Source: an uncultured Collinsella sp.
GTDB lineage: Bacteria; Actinomycetota; Coriobacteriia; Coriobacteriales; Coriobacteriaceae
Direction of reading: 5' to 3'
Assembly (NCBI GenBank): GCA_900754445.1
Contig: CAAECW010000116.1
Location: forward strand, 1-64,000
DNA: 64,000 nucleotides
Shown here: positions 9,938-18,360 of the stretch, one piece after another
How the letters are laid out: each line of letters opens with the position of its first letter
How positions within the stretch are numbered: position 1 is the stretch's first letter
Notes under the pieces: model-generated
Told to the model about the DNA's origin: nothing
The model's input: only the letters and a program-made list of their open reading frames with translations
The model's database searches: none
Program-made: the position numbers and the translations under genes

Positions 9938-10981
9938 TTAGCGCTGGACGTAGGCGCGAACCAGCTCGAAAGTGTTGCGCACACCGTCGATGTGGCTGCG
10001 CTCGTAGTTGTGGCTCGCGTACACGCCGGGGCCGATCAGACCATGGCGAATGTCGTAGCCGGCCGAGAGCGTGGCCTCGACGTCGGAGCCGTAGTGCGGG
10101 TACACATCGATGGCGTAATCGAGCTCCAGCTCGCGCGCGATGTTGGACAGCGTGGTTACCAGGTCGTAGTTGTACGGACCGCCCGAATCCTTGGCGCAAA
10201 TCGAAACCATGCGCTCGGTGCAGCCCAGGTCGTCACCCACGCAGCCCATGTCCACGCTGATCATCTCACGCGTGTCGGCCGGCACAAAGGCACCGCCGTG
10301 GCCGACCTCCTCGTACACGGTAAAGAGCAGCGACACCTTGCGCGAAAGCGACACCTCGCCGTCAGCAACGGAACGGGCCAGACCCAGCAGAATCGACGCC
10401 GACAGCTTGTCATCCAGGAAGCGGCTCTTGATGTAGCCGCTCTCCGTCACCGTGGTACGCGGATCCATAGCGATGATGTCGCCCGTCTGAATACCCAGCT
10501 CGAGCACATCGTCCTTGCTGTCAACGTTCTCGTCGAGCAGGATTTCCATGTTCTTCTCGATGGTCTTGACCGGCTCATCGGCCACATGCGCCGAAGGCTC
10601 GGTATTGAGGACCACACCCGTAAAGACTTTGCCATCGCGCGTGTAAACGGTGCAGTTCTCGCCATCGGCCGTAGACCACTGATGCCCGCCGAGCGTCGTG
10701 GGACGCAAGCGACCATTGTCCTTGATGGAACGCACCATGGCGCCCAGGGTATCGACATGGCTCGCCAGTACGAGCGGCCCACCCTCGCCACCAAGCTCAA
10801 CCAACACGTTGCCCTTATTGGAACGCTCGGGCCCAAACCCCATATCGCGCAGGGTCTCCATCAGATAATCAGTCGCCGCACGGGTATAGCCCGTAGGCGA
10901 AGCAATCGAGGTAAGCGCCTTCAACTGGTCAGTAATATAGGAGAGCGTCTCCTCTAGAGAAGCATCAACATTAGAAGCCAT
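9938..10981 (-). CDS. M42 family metallopeptidase (FrvX-like aminopeptidase)
   Basis: The 347-residue protein has co-catalytic metal-site motifs of the M42/M20-like dinuclear aminopeptidases: LASHVDTLG, FLDDKLSA, TVYEEVGHGG, DMGCVGDD and a late histidine in YASHNYERSH. M42 enzymes are cytosolic, tetrahedral dodecameric aminopeptidases that trim peptides. An upstream ATG at 10987 overlaps the GGAAGG ribosome site, so the ATG at 10981 (MASNVDAS), 6 bases from that site, is preferred. It is a single gene. Confidence 0.87.
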   Translation of the reverse strand: MASNVDASLEETLSYITDQLKALTSIASPTGYTRAATDYLMETLRDMGFGPERSNKGNVLVELGGEGGPLVLASHVDTLGAMVRSIKDNGRLRPTTLGGHQWSTADGENCTVYTRDGKVFTGVVLNTEPSAHVADEPVKTIEKNMEILLDENVDSKDDVLELGIQTGDIIAMDPRTTVTESGYIKSRFLDDKLSASILLGLARSVADGEVSLSRKVSLLFTVYEEVGHGGAFVPADTREMISVDMGCVGDDLGCTERMVSICAKDSGGPYNYDLVTTLSNIARELELDYAIDVYPHYGSDVEATLSAGYDIRHGLIGPGVYASHNYERSHIDGVRNTFELVRAYVQR

Positions 10982-11189
10982 ATGCATCCTTCCAAGTAAA
11001 ACTAAGACCGAGTCCCGATTTTAACCGTTCTGCACGTGCAATGCCCCAGGAGCCGAGCCGACTCCAGACGTCCCCACACCGGTTTTATGCACGCGCACGG
11101 TTTACAATCCAAATCTTGCATAGAAATATCGATATATGCATAAATATGAGGTATCAATTTCTCTCATCCTAGGGTACCCCACCTTGGAC

Positions 11190-11424
11190 CGTGCAAAAAA
11201 CGGAGTATTCAGCACCGTGGGCCCCAACGGCCCCATCACAAACGACATAACGATGTGGTTGCAGCAGTGTTGCAGGCCGGCGCAAACCAAAAACGCGGCG
11301 ACAGCCATCTCCGCCCATCGATAGCCCGCCCACAAGTGCTGTCGATGGGCGCCGCGGGCCACTACGACCCATTCACAACGTTATGCATTTTTCAGAGCTT
11401 GCTGAATACTCCCAAAAATGCACG
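11190..11424 (+). repeat. 235-bp inverted-repeat-bounded element, copy 1
   Basis: The left arm starts CGTGCAAAAAACGGAGTATT. The right arm is the complement of a near-identical 25-base sequence with TTTTT in place of AAAAA. The flank GGTACCCCA...TGG just left of the element is shared with the second copy at 30349-30583, also exactly 235 bp. The interiors show no obvious similarity. Inside copy 1, GCCCATCGA (11313) pairs with TCGATGGGC (11342) around a 20-base loop. Confidence 0.65.
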
Positions 11425-11497
11425 CTGGGAAGTGCACCACCTATCCGCAGCGGGCAGCATGCCTTGGTTTTGCCCATATCGGGGCATCGGCGCGGCA

Positions 11498-11535
11498 CAA
11501 AAAGCCCCCGCCGCACGAAGTGCGCAGCGGGGGCT
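11498..11535 (-). terminator. Terminator of the alcohol dehydrogenase gene
   Basis: On the minus strand AGCCCCCGC pairs with GCGGGGGCT around a short GTGCG-TTCG-type stem, followed by TTTTTG. It lies about 60 bases after the gene's stop. Confidence 0.8.
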
Positions 11536-11591
11536 TCCGACATGTCCGAGGACGATTGTGGGGCTAACGGGCAGGGGCCCGCCGAACCAAG

Positions 11592-12758
11592 TTAGGCAGC
11601 CGGGCAGATCTTCTTGAAGAGCTCGATGACGTCGTCGAGCGTCGCCTCGCGCGGGTTACCCGGGAAGCAGGCGTCAGCCATGGCGTCCTTGGCCAGGACC
11701 TCGATCTCGTCAGCCTTCATGGCCTCGCAGACGTGCGGGATGTTCACGTCGGCAGAGAGCTGCTTGACGGCGGCGATGGCGGCGTCGGCGGCCTCGTCGG
11801 TGCTCATGCCCGTGGTGTCAACGCCCATGGCGACGGCAACCTTGGCCAGACGCTCGGCGCAAACCGGCTTGTTGAACTCCATGGCGATCGGCAGCAGCAT
11901 GGCGCAAGCGACGCCGTGCGGGGTATCGTAGTGAGCGGACAGGGTGTGGGCCATGGCGTGATCGATGCCCAAGCCGACATTGGAGAAGCCCATGCCGGCG
12001 ACATACTGGCCAAGAGCCATGCCCTCGCGGCCGGAGCCGGGCTGGCCGGACTTGGCCTCGGCGACGGAGTCGCGCAGGTTCTCGCTGATCAGCTTAATAG
12101 CCTCAAAGTGGAACATGTCGGAGAGCTCCCAAGCGCCCTTGGTGGTGTAGCCCTCGATGGCGTGGGTCAGGGCGTCCATGCCAGTGGAAGCGGTAAGGCC
12201 GGCGGGCATGGAAGCCATCATGTCGGGGTCGACGACGGCGACCTCGGGGGCGTCGTTGGTGTCGACGCACACGAACTTGCGGACCTTCTCGGGGTCGGTG
12301 ATGACGTAGTTGATGGTCACCTCGGCGGCGGTGCCGGCGGTCGTCGGCACGGCGATAGTGAACACGGCGTGGTTCTTGGTGGGAGCAACGCCCTCGAGGC
12401 TGCGGACATCGGCGAACTCGGGGTTGTTGATGATGATGCCAATGGCCTTGGCGGTGTCCATGGAGGAGCCGCCACCGATGGTCACGATAGCGTCAGCCTC
12501 GGCGGCCTTGAAGGCCTCGACGCCGTCCTTGACGTTCTGGATGGTGGGGTTGGGCTTGATCTCGGAGTAGAGGCTCCAAGCGATGCCGGCAGCGTCGAGC
12601 TCGTCGGTCACCTTAGCGGTAACGCCAAACTTGACCAGATCGGGGTCGGAGCAGACGAAGATCTTCTTATAGCCACGACGCTGGAGCTCGCCGGGGATCT
12701 CCTTGATGGCGCCGGAACCATGATAAGAGATGGTATTGAGAACGAAACGATTAGCCAT
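11592..12758 (-). CDS. Iron-containing alcohol dehydrogenase (lactaldehyde reductase FucO-like)
   Basis: The 388-residue protein is a group III metal-dependent alcohol dehydrogenase. It has the NAD-binding GGGSSMDTAKA and PTTAGTAAEVT motifs. The metal ligands lie in STGMDALTHAIEGY and GIDHAMAHTLSAHYDTPHG. Overall similarity is closest to FucO-type 1,2-propanediol oxidoreductases, though the exact substrate is not determined by sequence. The start at 12758 (MANRFVLNT) follows GGGAGGC. An in-frame upstream ATG at 12800 lacks a good site. The gene borders the AT-rich island. Confidence 0.85.
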   Translation of the reverse strand: MANRFVLNTISYHGSGAIKEIPGELQRRGYKKIFVCSDPDLVKFGVTAKVTDELDAAGIAWSLYSEIKPNPTIQNVKDGVEAFKAAEADAIVTIGGGSSMDTAKAIGIIINNPEFADVRSLEGVAPTKNHAVFTIAVPTTAGTAAEVTINYVITDPEKVRKFVCVDTNDAPEVAVVDPDMMASMPAGLTASTGMDALTHAIEGYTTKGAWELSDMFHFEAIKLISENLRDSVAEAKSGQPGSGREGMALGQYVAGMGFSNVGLGIDHAMAHTLSAHYDTPHGVACAMLLPIAMEFNKPVCAERLAKVAVAMGVDTTGMSTDEAADAAIAAVKQLSADVNIPHVCEAMKADEIEVLAKDAMADACFPGNPREATLDDVIELFKKICPAA

Positions 12759-13037
12759 TGATAGCCTCCCATCGCGTGTGGGGCACCCATTACGCCCCAC
12801 GCTATGAGTCCCATCCTAACGCTTTTGAAACGAAAAACATGTGAGAACGTCAAATTAGTTAAAGCGTTTCAACATAATAACGGAGTCCTAGACCTTCCCT
12901 CCCGACAGCAGCGAAGGCTAGATTATAGGAGCAATCGCCCAAAGGATACGACCACTCAGTCTATAAATTGTTTCTGTTTTAGCAATATATGTTTGACAAT
13001 ACGTTTATAAATGGTTACCTTATAGTAAACATCTTAG

Positions 13038-13060
13038 TTCACTAAAATAACATTAGTGAA
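13038..13060 (+). promoter_or_regulatory. Operator-like inverted repeat upstream of the RiPP operon
   Basis: TTCACTAA and TTAGTGAA are perfect 8-base arms around a 7-base AATAACA centre, just before the operon's first ribosome site. TTGACA at about 12993 and AT-rich DNA around it suggest a promoter immediately upstream. The repeat could be a repressor site or a leader hairpin. Confidence 0.5.
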
Positions 13061-13078
13061 ATGAAAGAGGCGGTAGAG

Positions 13079-14506
13079 ATGTTAGTTCTACCCATAAAGA
13101 CCCTCTTGGGCCACTACATTTATGATGCCAATCGAAACGAGATACTTGCAGTAAGCAAAGATCTCTTCAATTTCATCTCAGAAGTCCAAGCAGGCGATGT
13201 TTGCCCCGACTCCTATAAATCAGACCAAGAATTCCAGTTACTACAATCATGTGGCTACTGCTGTGATTCGCCATTGCAGGATGTCGCTTATCCATCAATT
13301 GACCTTTTGAAAGTTAAGCTGGAAAGAAATTTACGGATGATAACCCTTCAGCTGACTCAATCTTGCAACTTCCGATGTGATTACTGTATCTATTCCGAAA
13401 ACTCCTTATACAACAGAACCCACAGTCATAACTCTATGTCTGTTTCGACGGCCAAACATGCAATCGAATTCTTTAAGATGCACTCGATTGACAACCCAAA
13501 CCCGGTCGTAGCATTTTATGGAGGAGAACCTCTCCTTCGATTTAGTGAAATTAAGCTAATTACTCAATATGCAGAACAGGTATTTGAAGGAAAACACATC
13601 TCATTTCGAATTACAACCAATTGCTCTCTTTTATCTGAAGATATGGTTAAATTCTTCTTCGATTCTGGGCATGAATTCTATTTGCTAATCAGTCTTGACG
13701 GGCCGCAGCAAATCCATGATAAGTCTAGGCATTACGCTAATGGTGAGTCCTCATACCAAGCAGTTATAGACAATGTTCATATGATTTTAGACAACCATCC
13801 TGAACGCAACAAATATATTCATTTTAATGCCGTAGTCGACACGAACAACATCTATAAAACAGTCTCTTCCTTTATAAATGATAAGGATATCGAGGCTTGC
13901 GATGTTCAATTCAACTACTTGGAACGCAACGGACGTATCGCCCCCTACAATGACAAGTTCTCAAGTCAACTGAATTACGCCTTATTTAAAGCAAGAATTA
14001 TGGACGAGCGCAAGATCGAAAAAGGAAACCGCAGCGATAGGCTCGCTTCATATACGCTTGCAAGCATCAACCAAAACATTAAGCGATTTGCACCTTCGAA
14101 CATCCCAACAAAAGCTATACCCGGCGGTCCATGCGAGCCAGGAGTTACGCGTCTATTTGTGACAACAGCAGGAGCGCTTCTTCCTTGCGAAAGGGTCAGC
14201 GAAACAACCAAAGACATGTATATCGGTACATTGGATTCAGGATTTGATTTAGGTCAAATTGAAAAGATGATCAATGTTTCAAAGCTGACCAGCGATTCAT
14301 GTAAAAAATGTTGGGCATTTCAGCTGTGCACTCAATGCATTAAAAGCGCAGATTGCAAAGGAGTAATTAGCCCTGATTACAAGCGAACAGCATGCGACAA
14401 CTCAAAACGAATTGCCTTTGATCGACTTAATCAGAAAATACTTCGCTTTGAGCTTCATAGACACGAAGTGTCCATTACAACGGCTCTTAAAAGGAACAAG
14501 CGATAA
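13079..14506 (+). CDS. Radical SAM/SPASM peptide maturase (CcpM-like)
   Basis: The 475-residue protein has the radical SAM motif CNFRCDYC (C96, C100, C103), then FYGGEP and LISLDGP motifs. Its C-terminal SPASM-like cysteine region has CEPG, LLPCERV, CKKCWAFQLCTQC and DCKG. Architecture and neighbours fit the Cys-rich peptide maturase CcpM type that modifies ribosomal peptides. The exact family is recalled from memory. The ATG at 13079 lies 8 bases after AAGAGG; an upstream ATG at 13061 has no ribosome site. Codon use is strikingly AT-rich compared with both flanks, suggesting horizontal transfer. It is the first gene of a tightly packed operon. Confidence 0.82.
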   Translation: MLVLPIKTLLGHYIYDANRNEILAVSKDLFNFISEVQAGDVCPDSYKSDQEFQLLQSCGYCCDSPLQDVAYPSIDLLKVKLERNLRMITLQLTQSCNFRCDYCIYSENSLYNRTHSHNSMSVSTAKHAIEFFKMHSIDNPNPVVAFYGGEPLLRFSEIKLITQYAEQVFEGKHISFRITTNCSLLSEDMVKFFFDSGHEFYLLISLDGPQQIHDKSRHYANGESSYQAVIDNVHMILDNHPERNKYIHFNAVVDTNNIYKTVSSFINDKDIEACDVQFNYLERNGRIAPYNDKFSSQLNYALFKARIMDERKIEKGNRSDRLASYTLASINQNIKRFAPSNIPTKAIPGGPCEPGVTRLFVTTAGALLPCERVSETTKDMYIGTLDSGFDLGQIEKMINVSKLTSDSCKKCWAFQLCTQCIKSADCKGVISPDYKRTACDNSKRIAFDRLNQKILRFELHRHEVSITTALKRNKR

Positions 14507-14511
14507 AAATC

Positions 14512-15525
14512 ATGAAGACAATTGGACTTATATCTTTCACGAGAGCTGACTATCCTCTTCTAATTGGGTTGCTAGGAATTGGCTACAATATCCGGGTATC
14601 AACGCCATGCGGCATTCTACCGGACGGCCTAGATGTTGCCAACCTTGTTAATTGCAAAGAAATTGGTATAAGAAATCAAATTAACTATGTAACGACAATC
14701 GATGAATCAGACCTGGTAGTCATTTTATCGACAAAAGAAAGCGCCGCAGGACTCATAGAATTTAGTAAACACGCTGAAACCTATGCTCATTCTGTAAATA
14801 AGAAGGTTGTCAGCCAACTCGCCACTGAACAAATCGAGTCTAGCAAAAGCGACATGCAGGATTTAGCCCTGATACCAAAAATTGTTGTCGGGAATCTATA
14901 TACACCCGCCGATTCAACAATTACGTTTAGTAGCATCGTTAGCGAGATGAGAAAGTACCATCCCAATCTATGCGCTTTGAGCTTCAATCCTTTAAATGAA
15001 ATCTGGGGCTGCAACACCCTTAGTTTTGATGGTGGCCAATCCGCCATCATCAAAATGAATGAGCAGATCAATCTCATCATTGAAAATGATAAAACCGACC
15101 TGGCTCTATTAGAAACGCCCAATGTGCTTATGAAATACGACGACCACATTTTCGGAGATTACGGATTAGGATCGATTGCTGCATGTCGAGCTTTCTGCCC
15201 TGACTTGGCCATTATCAATATCCCATACACGATAGCCGACTACGACATAATGCTTGGACTCATGCCCATAATTGAAACGCTTACGCAAGCAGAGAAAGTT
15301 CAATTTGAAATTACAAACGAAGTACTTGACGCCACGGAAGGGTTGGAGACGCATAGATTTCAAATAAGCTATTCATCTAGCGATAAAGCTATTCAAGCAG
15401 CAAGAGAACTTCGACTAAGAGGAATGCCCTGTTTCTCAGCCAGCTTAGATCCAGAAGAATCATTACTATGCTGCAAAACAATCGAGAACGAGTTGTTTGA
15501 TTTCGATATTGGGGTGCTGAAATGA
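14512..15525 (+). CDS. Peptide maturation system protein (TIGR04066-like)
   Basis: The 337-residue protein has no common enzyme motif that I can identify. Its size and its position directly after the radical SAM maturase and before an ACP-like protein match the TIGR04066 peptide maturation family known from clostridial Cys-rich peptide clusters. Segments such as LALLETPNVLMKYDDHIFGD and the repeated short hydrophobic strands suggest a Rossmann-like alpha/beta fold. It starts 5 bases after the maturase stop and overlaps the next gene by 4 bases (ATGA). The family assignment is from context and memory. Confidence 0.6.
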   Translation: MKTIGLISFTRADYPLLIGLLGIGYNIRVSTPCGILPDGLDVANLVNCKEIGIRNQINYVTTIDESDLVVILSTKESAAGLIEFSKHAETYAHSVNKKVVSQLATEQIESSKSDMQDLALIPKIVVGNLYTPADSTITFSSIVSEMRKYHPNLCALSFNPLNEIWGCNTLSFDGGQSAIIKMNEQINLIIENDKTDLALLETPNVLMKYDDHIFGDYGLGSIAACRAFCPDLAIINIPYTIADYDIMLGLMPIIETLTQAEKVQFEITNEVLDATEGLETHRFQISYSSSDKAIQAARELRLRGMPCFSASLDPEESLLCCKTIENELFDFDIGVLK

Positions 15526-15836
15526 CAGCATATTGTAAAGATGAAACCATCTATGCAGAAATCGAAAAAGCGATAAGCAATATTAGAGATTTGGATTTGA
15601 CTCAATTTGACCAAAATCTAAGAAATCAGCAATTGACCGACCCGCCATTCAACTTGTCCTCATCAGATTTAGTTCGACTGCTAATTTATCTTGAAAGCAG
15701 GTTTTCTGTTTACGTTGAGTACTCGTCGATTGAAAACCTAGGGTTCAACAGTGTTGAGGAGGTGAAGAAGGTAATAGAACAGTCAGAAACAATCGAACAA
15801 TGGGAGGTAAATCATGAGAAGTATTCGTCCATTTAA
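15522..15836 (+). CDS. Acyl-carrier-related maturation protein (TIGR04069-like)
   Basis: The 104-residue acidic helical protein has a stretch, FNLSSSDLVRLLIYLESRFSVYVEYSSIENLGFNSVEEVKKVI, laid out like an acyl carrier protein helix II-III. The phosphopantetheine site is not a clean DSL. This matches the acyl-carrier-related small protein that accompanies CcpM-type maturases. It probably presents or binds the precursor rather than carrying acyl groups; that is inference. Its start overlaps the previous stop by 4 bases. Its last 23 bases overlap the Cys-rich precursor gene. Confidence 0.6.
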   Translation: MTAYCKDETIYAEIEKAISNIRDLDLTQFDQNLRNQQLTDPPFNLSSSDLVRLLIYLESRFSVYVEYSSIENLGFNSVEEVKKVIEQSETIEQWEVNHEKYSSI

Positions 15837-15993
15837 CATGCATGCAGTAAATAGCGCCATTCATTTTATTAGAAATTGCCCATGCGGTTATTGCAGCTGC
15901 ATGTACTGCAACATACTGCGCAATTCTCCGCACGAAGCAGAAGTCGGTTCCAATTCGATCGAGGCGATGACGCGTGGTGGCTACTGGTCCTAA
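15814..15993 (+). CDS. Candidate Cys-rich RiPP precursor peptide
   Basis: This 59-residue open frame starts MRSIRPFNMHAVNSAIHF and contains a compact cysteine cluster, CPCGYCSCMYC, with five cysteines in 11 residues. It ends in a Gly-Gly-Tyr-Trp-Ser tail. GGGAGGTAA lies 3 bases before ATG, among the best ribosome sites of the operon, and supports this start. The layout (short basic leader, central Cys core, placement next to a radical SAM/SPASM maturase and ACP-like protein) fits Clo7bot/CLI_3235-type precursors. The five cysteines are plausible thioether donors. No homology search was possible. It overlaps the genes on both sides. Confidence 0.7.
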   Translation: MRSIRPFNMHAVNSAIHFIRNCPCGYCSCMYCNILRNSPHEAEVGSNSIEAMTRGGYWS

Positions 15994-16513
15994 ATCGAGC
16001 AAGACGGCTACAAACGAATATCGAATCTCAATTGAGGGTAACCCTTATCCGCATGATCTAGTTCTCATCAACCCAGCTGGAGACAACCTCAATATCAAAA
16101 GACATGGGTTCACGGGTCCACTAGGACAGCTATTGAGTCTAAAATATACCGTTTATGACGATGCAAATGAAAAACTCTTTACTGTCGTCGACGGTGGTTT
16201 TAGTAACATGCCCAGGGTTGCGCTCATCATCGAACACAAGGAAGTTGCGGTGTTCGATTATGGCCTAAACAGACTTGAGATGAAGTGCATAACGAACATA
16301 CCGAATTACACAATAAAAGGTAACTTCCTATTTGGAGATTACGATATATTCAGCCAACGGGAAGTGAAGCTATCTTCAGTTATCGTCCTTCAATGTGATA
16401 AACGATCGTGCTTTAGCATACAGGTTTTGGATAAAGCCGAATTAGCCGCCGCAATTGGAATACCCACAGCCATTGCCCTTCTGAGGGCTCGGATTGAAGA
16501 GCATCTCGAATAA
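15974..16513 (+). CDS. LURP-one-related/Tubby-like protein in the RiPP operon
   Basis: The 179-residue protein has repeated beta strands such as KRHGFTGPLGQLLSLKYTVYDDANEKLFTVVDG and IPNYTIKGNFLFGDYDIF, the pattern of LURP-one-related (Tubby C-terminal-like) folds. The start must be GTG at 15974 or 15977 because TGA lies just upstream in frame. GAGGCGATGAC may serve as the ribosome site. It overlaps the precursor gene by 20 bases, so translation is probably coupled. Its role in peptide maturation, immunity or targeting is unknown. Base composition matches the island. Confidence 0.55.
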   Translation: MVATGPKSSKTATNEYRISIEGNPYPHDLVLINPAGDNLNIKRHGFTGPLGQLLSLKYTVYDDANEKLFTVVDGGFSNMPRVALIIEHKEVAVFDYGLNRLEMKCITNIPNYTIKGNFLFGDYDIFSQREVKLSSVIVLQCDKRSCFSIQVLDKAELAAAIGIPTAIALLRARIEEHLE

Positions 16514-16568
16514 ATCGCAAAAAGCAGTTCGTAGCAACGTTCAGGAGCTAGATAGTTTTTTCTGGCTC

Positions 16569-18152
16569 CTAAAACTGTATTACATAGTCCGAAAATTGTT
16601 CGAAACCATGTCCATGATCCGCAATGATGACGATTCGCTCTTTCATCTCCTGTGCAACAACCACCTTCAAAAAGGATATCGAAGCATTATCTAAATTGTT
16701 GCAAGGCTCATCCAAAATAACAATAGAATAACTGCTCAGAAAGGCCCTACAAAGTAATAGAGAAGCCAGTTCTCCGCCAGACAAATTGTGTCCCCTAGCT
16801 CCAATGATGGGATTTGATTCAAATAATTTATCGAGGCTAAAACCCCTCAAAAGATAGATGAGTTTTTCAGAGTCAATATCTACAAGACCATAGTAAAGAG
16901 CCTTCCTGAAAGTTCCCCCCATTATCAAATGTCTTTGCGGCATAGTTGCGCAGGGTAGCTGGATTAAAGTCGAACCATCGAAAATGACAGTAGACTCATT
17001 AACACACAGTCTGCCAGCAACTGGAGACAATAATCCATTCAATACTTCCAGAAATGAAGATTTACCACATGCATTAGGGCCGCTTACTAAAACCAGACAA
17101 GGTGCCTGTATCGTGCAATCTGGAATTGTTATCCTCTCATTAGTTTCGTTCGACGAAAACGAGAGACTGATTCCTTTCCAACTAATTCGATCAGCGTGAT
17201 CGAAGCATATCAAATTAGGTTTTTCAGCTTCCAAAAGACGACGTAATTCCAAGACACGGTGCAACGATCTAAACGACGGCTGAAGCTGAGCCCAACAATT
17301 CAGAACAAGAGGAAAAGGAGAATAGCATAGAAGTACAAGTTGATAACTCTGCACTGCAATCCCGACCGTCAGCCCGCGCTTTAACACAAGGAAAATAAGC
17401 AGCAGAACTGAAAGCAAGCCAGTAATGATGTTGCCAGCGTCAACTATTTCAGTTGCCAATCTCGCAAAGACACTCTCCTCAACTCGAGAGTTCCTGCAGG
17501 CTTTAAGCATCTTTTTATAGTGAAGTAATTCCAAGTTAATTGAACGAGAAATACGAATGTAAAGTCGACAATTTATTAGTTGGGCTAAATAAGCAGAACC
17601 CCTCGCCTGGGCCTCCAATGCCTTTTCGCTCTTAGTCGATAGCTTACTAAGAGCGAACGGATATAGAAGCGAAATAAACAATGCCGAAACACAAACAGGA
17701 ATCAAAAGCAACATAGAGATATTAGATAGCGCCACAAACGATACCAAACCCGTCACTAGGCACGGAAGAAACGCAGTTGTAAATATTCCAATCATCGGCT
17801 GTAGGTTCCCGGCCTCTTCAATGCGCGATAACAGGTAGTCACTGTCTTTTGCTAAAACTAAGGGCCGCTCTAAAGCATGGCGGGCAAGCAATCTATAGAA
17901 GCAGTTAGCACCATCGGAAGCCAATTGCTCCGCATATTTTGATCTGAACAGATTTGTCACCAGCTCAACTGAGAGCAATACTAGCAGGCCTAACCCAATG
18001 TATAAAACGTTACGATAATTAGAACGAAGCAGGCCATAATCTATTATCAACGATTCAGCTTTAACAACAGACAGCTCCACCAGGGCAGATAAAATGCAGA
18101 GCGCCATCAACTTGATTACTGTCGTCTTATTTTGAATAAAAAGCTCTGGCAT
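16569..18152 (-). CDS. ABC transporter half-molecule (permease-ATPase), probably peptide exporter
   Basis: The 527-residue protein has about six N-terminal membrane segments followed by an ATPase. It shows Walker A GPNACGKSS, signature LSGGE, Walker B SIVILDEP and the switch histidine in IADHGHG. There is no C39 leader-peptidase domain. It is convergent with the radical SAM operon, has the same AT-rich composition, and is the obvious export or self-immunity candidate for the peptide. The ATPase core is somewhat divergent (weak Q-loop region). The start at 18152 has GGGGATGG just upstream. Confidence 0.75.
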   Translation of the reverse strand: MPELFIQNKTTVIKLMALCILSALVELSVVKAESLIIDYGLLRSNYRNVLYIGLGLLVLLSVELVTNLFRSKYAEQLASDGANCFYRLLARHALERPLVLAKDSDYLLSRIEEAGNLQPMIGIFTTAFLPCLVTGLVSFVALSNISMLLLIPVCVSALFISLLYPFALSKLSTKSEKALEAQARGSAYLAQLINCRLYIRISRSINLELLHYKKMLKACRNSRVEESVFARLATEIVDAGNIITGLLSVLLLIFLVLKRGLTVGIAVQSYQLVLLCYSPFPLVLNCWAQLQPSFRSLHRVLELRRLLEAEKPNLICFDHADRISWKGISLSFSSNETNERITIPDCTIQAPCLVLVSGPNACGKSSFLEVLNGLLSPVAGRLCVNESTVIFDGSTLIQLPCATMPQRHLIMGGTFRKALYYGLVDIDSEKLIYLLRGFSLDKLFESNPIIGARGHNLSGGELASLLLCRAFLSSYSIVILDEPCNNLDNASISFLKVVVAQEMKERIVIIADHGHGFEQFSDYVIQF

Positions 18153-18279
18153 ATGTCCATCCCCTCAACTAATAATTATAGCTAGAAAGATGACATTTTT
18201 ATTCTATAGCCTCAAGCAGCACGCTTTGCTGACGTCAAATCTTGTCATTACAAACATGCACCTTAGCGCTTAAGACTCC

Positions 18280-18309
18280 AAAAATGGGGCGGCCGAGATG
18301 GCCGTCCCC
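18280..18309 (-). terminator. Terminator of the DUF1275 gene
   Basis: On the minus strand GGGGACGGCC pairs with GGCCGCCCC (one bulge) and is followed by ATTTTTGG. A second small hairpin of the same motif lies just before it at about 18333-18349. Confidence 0.7.
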
Positions 18310-18360
18310 TCCCCATTATCGATCTATCTGACAAAGGGACGGCCCCTTTGCCGCATTCGG

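Larger units (their letters stand above)
10982..11591. other. 610-base intergenic region
   Basis: The region holds an AT-rich stretch (about 11100-11170), a 235-bp element bounded by inverted repeats (11190-11424) and the terminator of the downstream alcohol dehydrogenase gene. No believable protein gene was found. Short frames lack ribosome sites and known sequence. Confidence 0.6.

Noticed and set aside
11102..11617. Short frames in the 11.1-11.6 kb gap
   Set aside because: They run through the inverted-repeat element and a terminator and have no ribosome sites.
16541..16572. Hairpin AGGAGCTAGA/TCTGGCTCCT between the RiPP operon and the ABC gene as terminator
   Set aside because: The T-run lies in the loop rather than after the stem on either strand, so it does not look like a normal intrinsic terminator.
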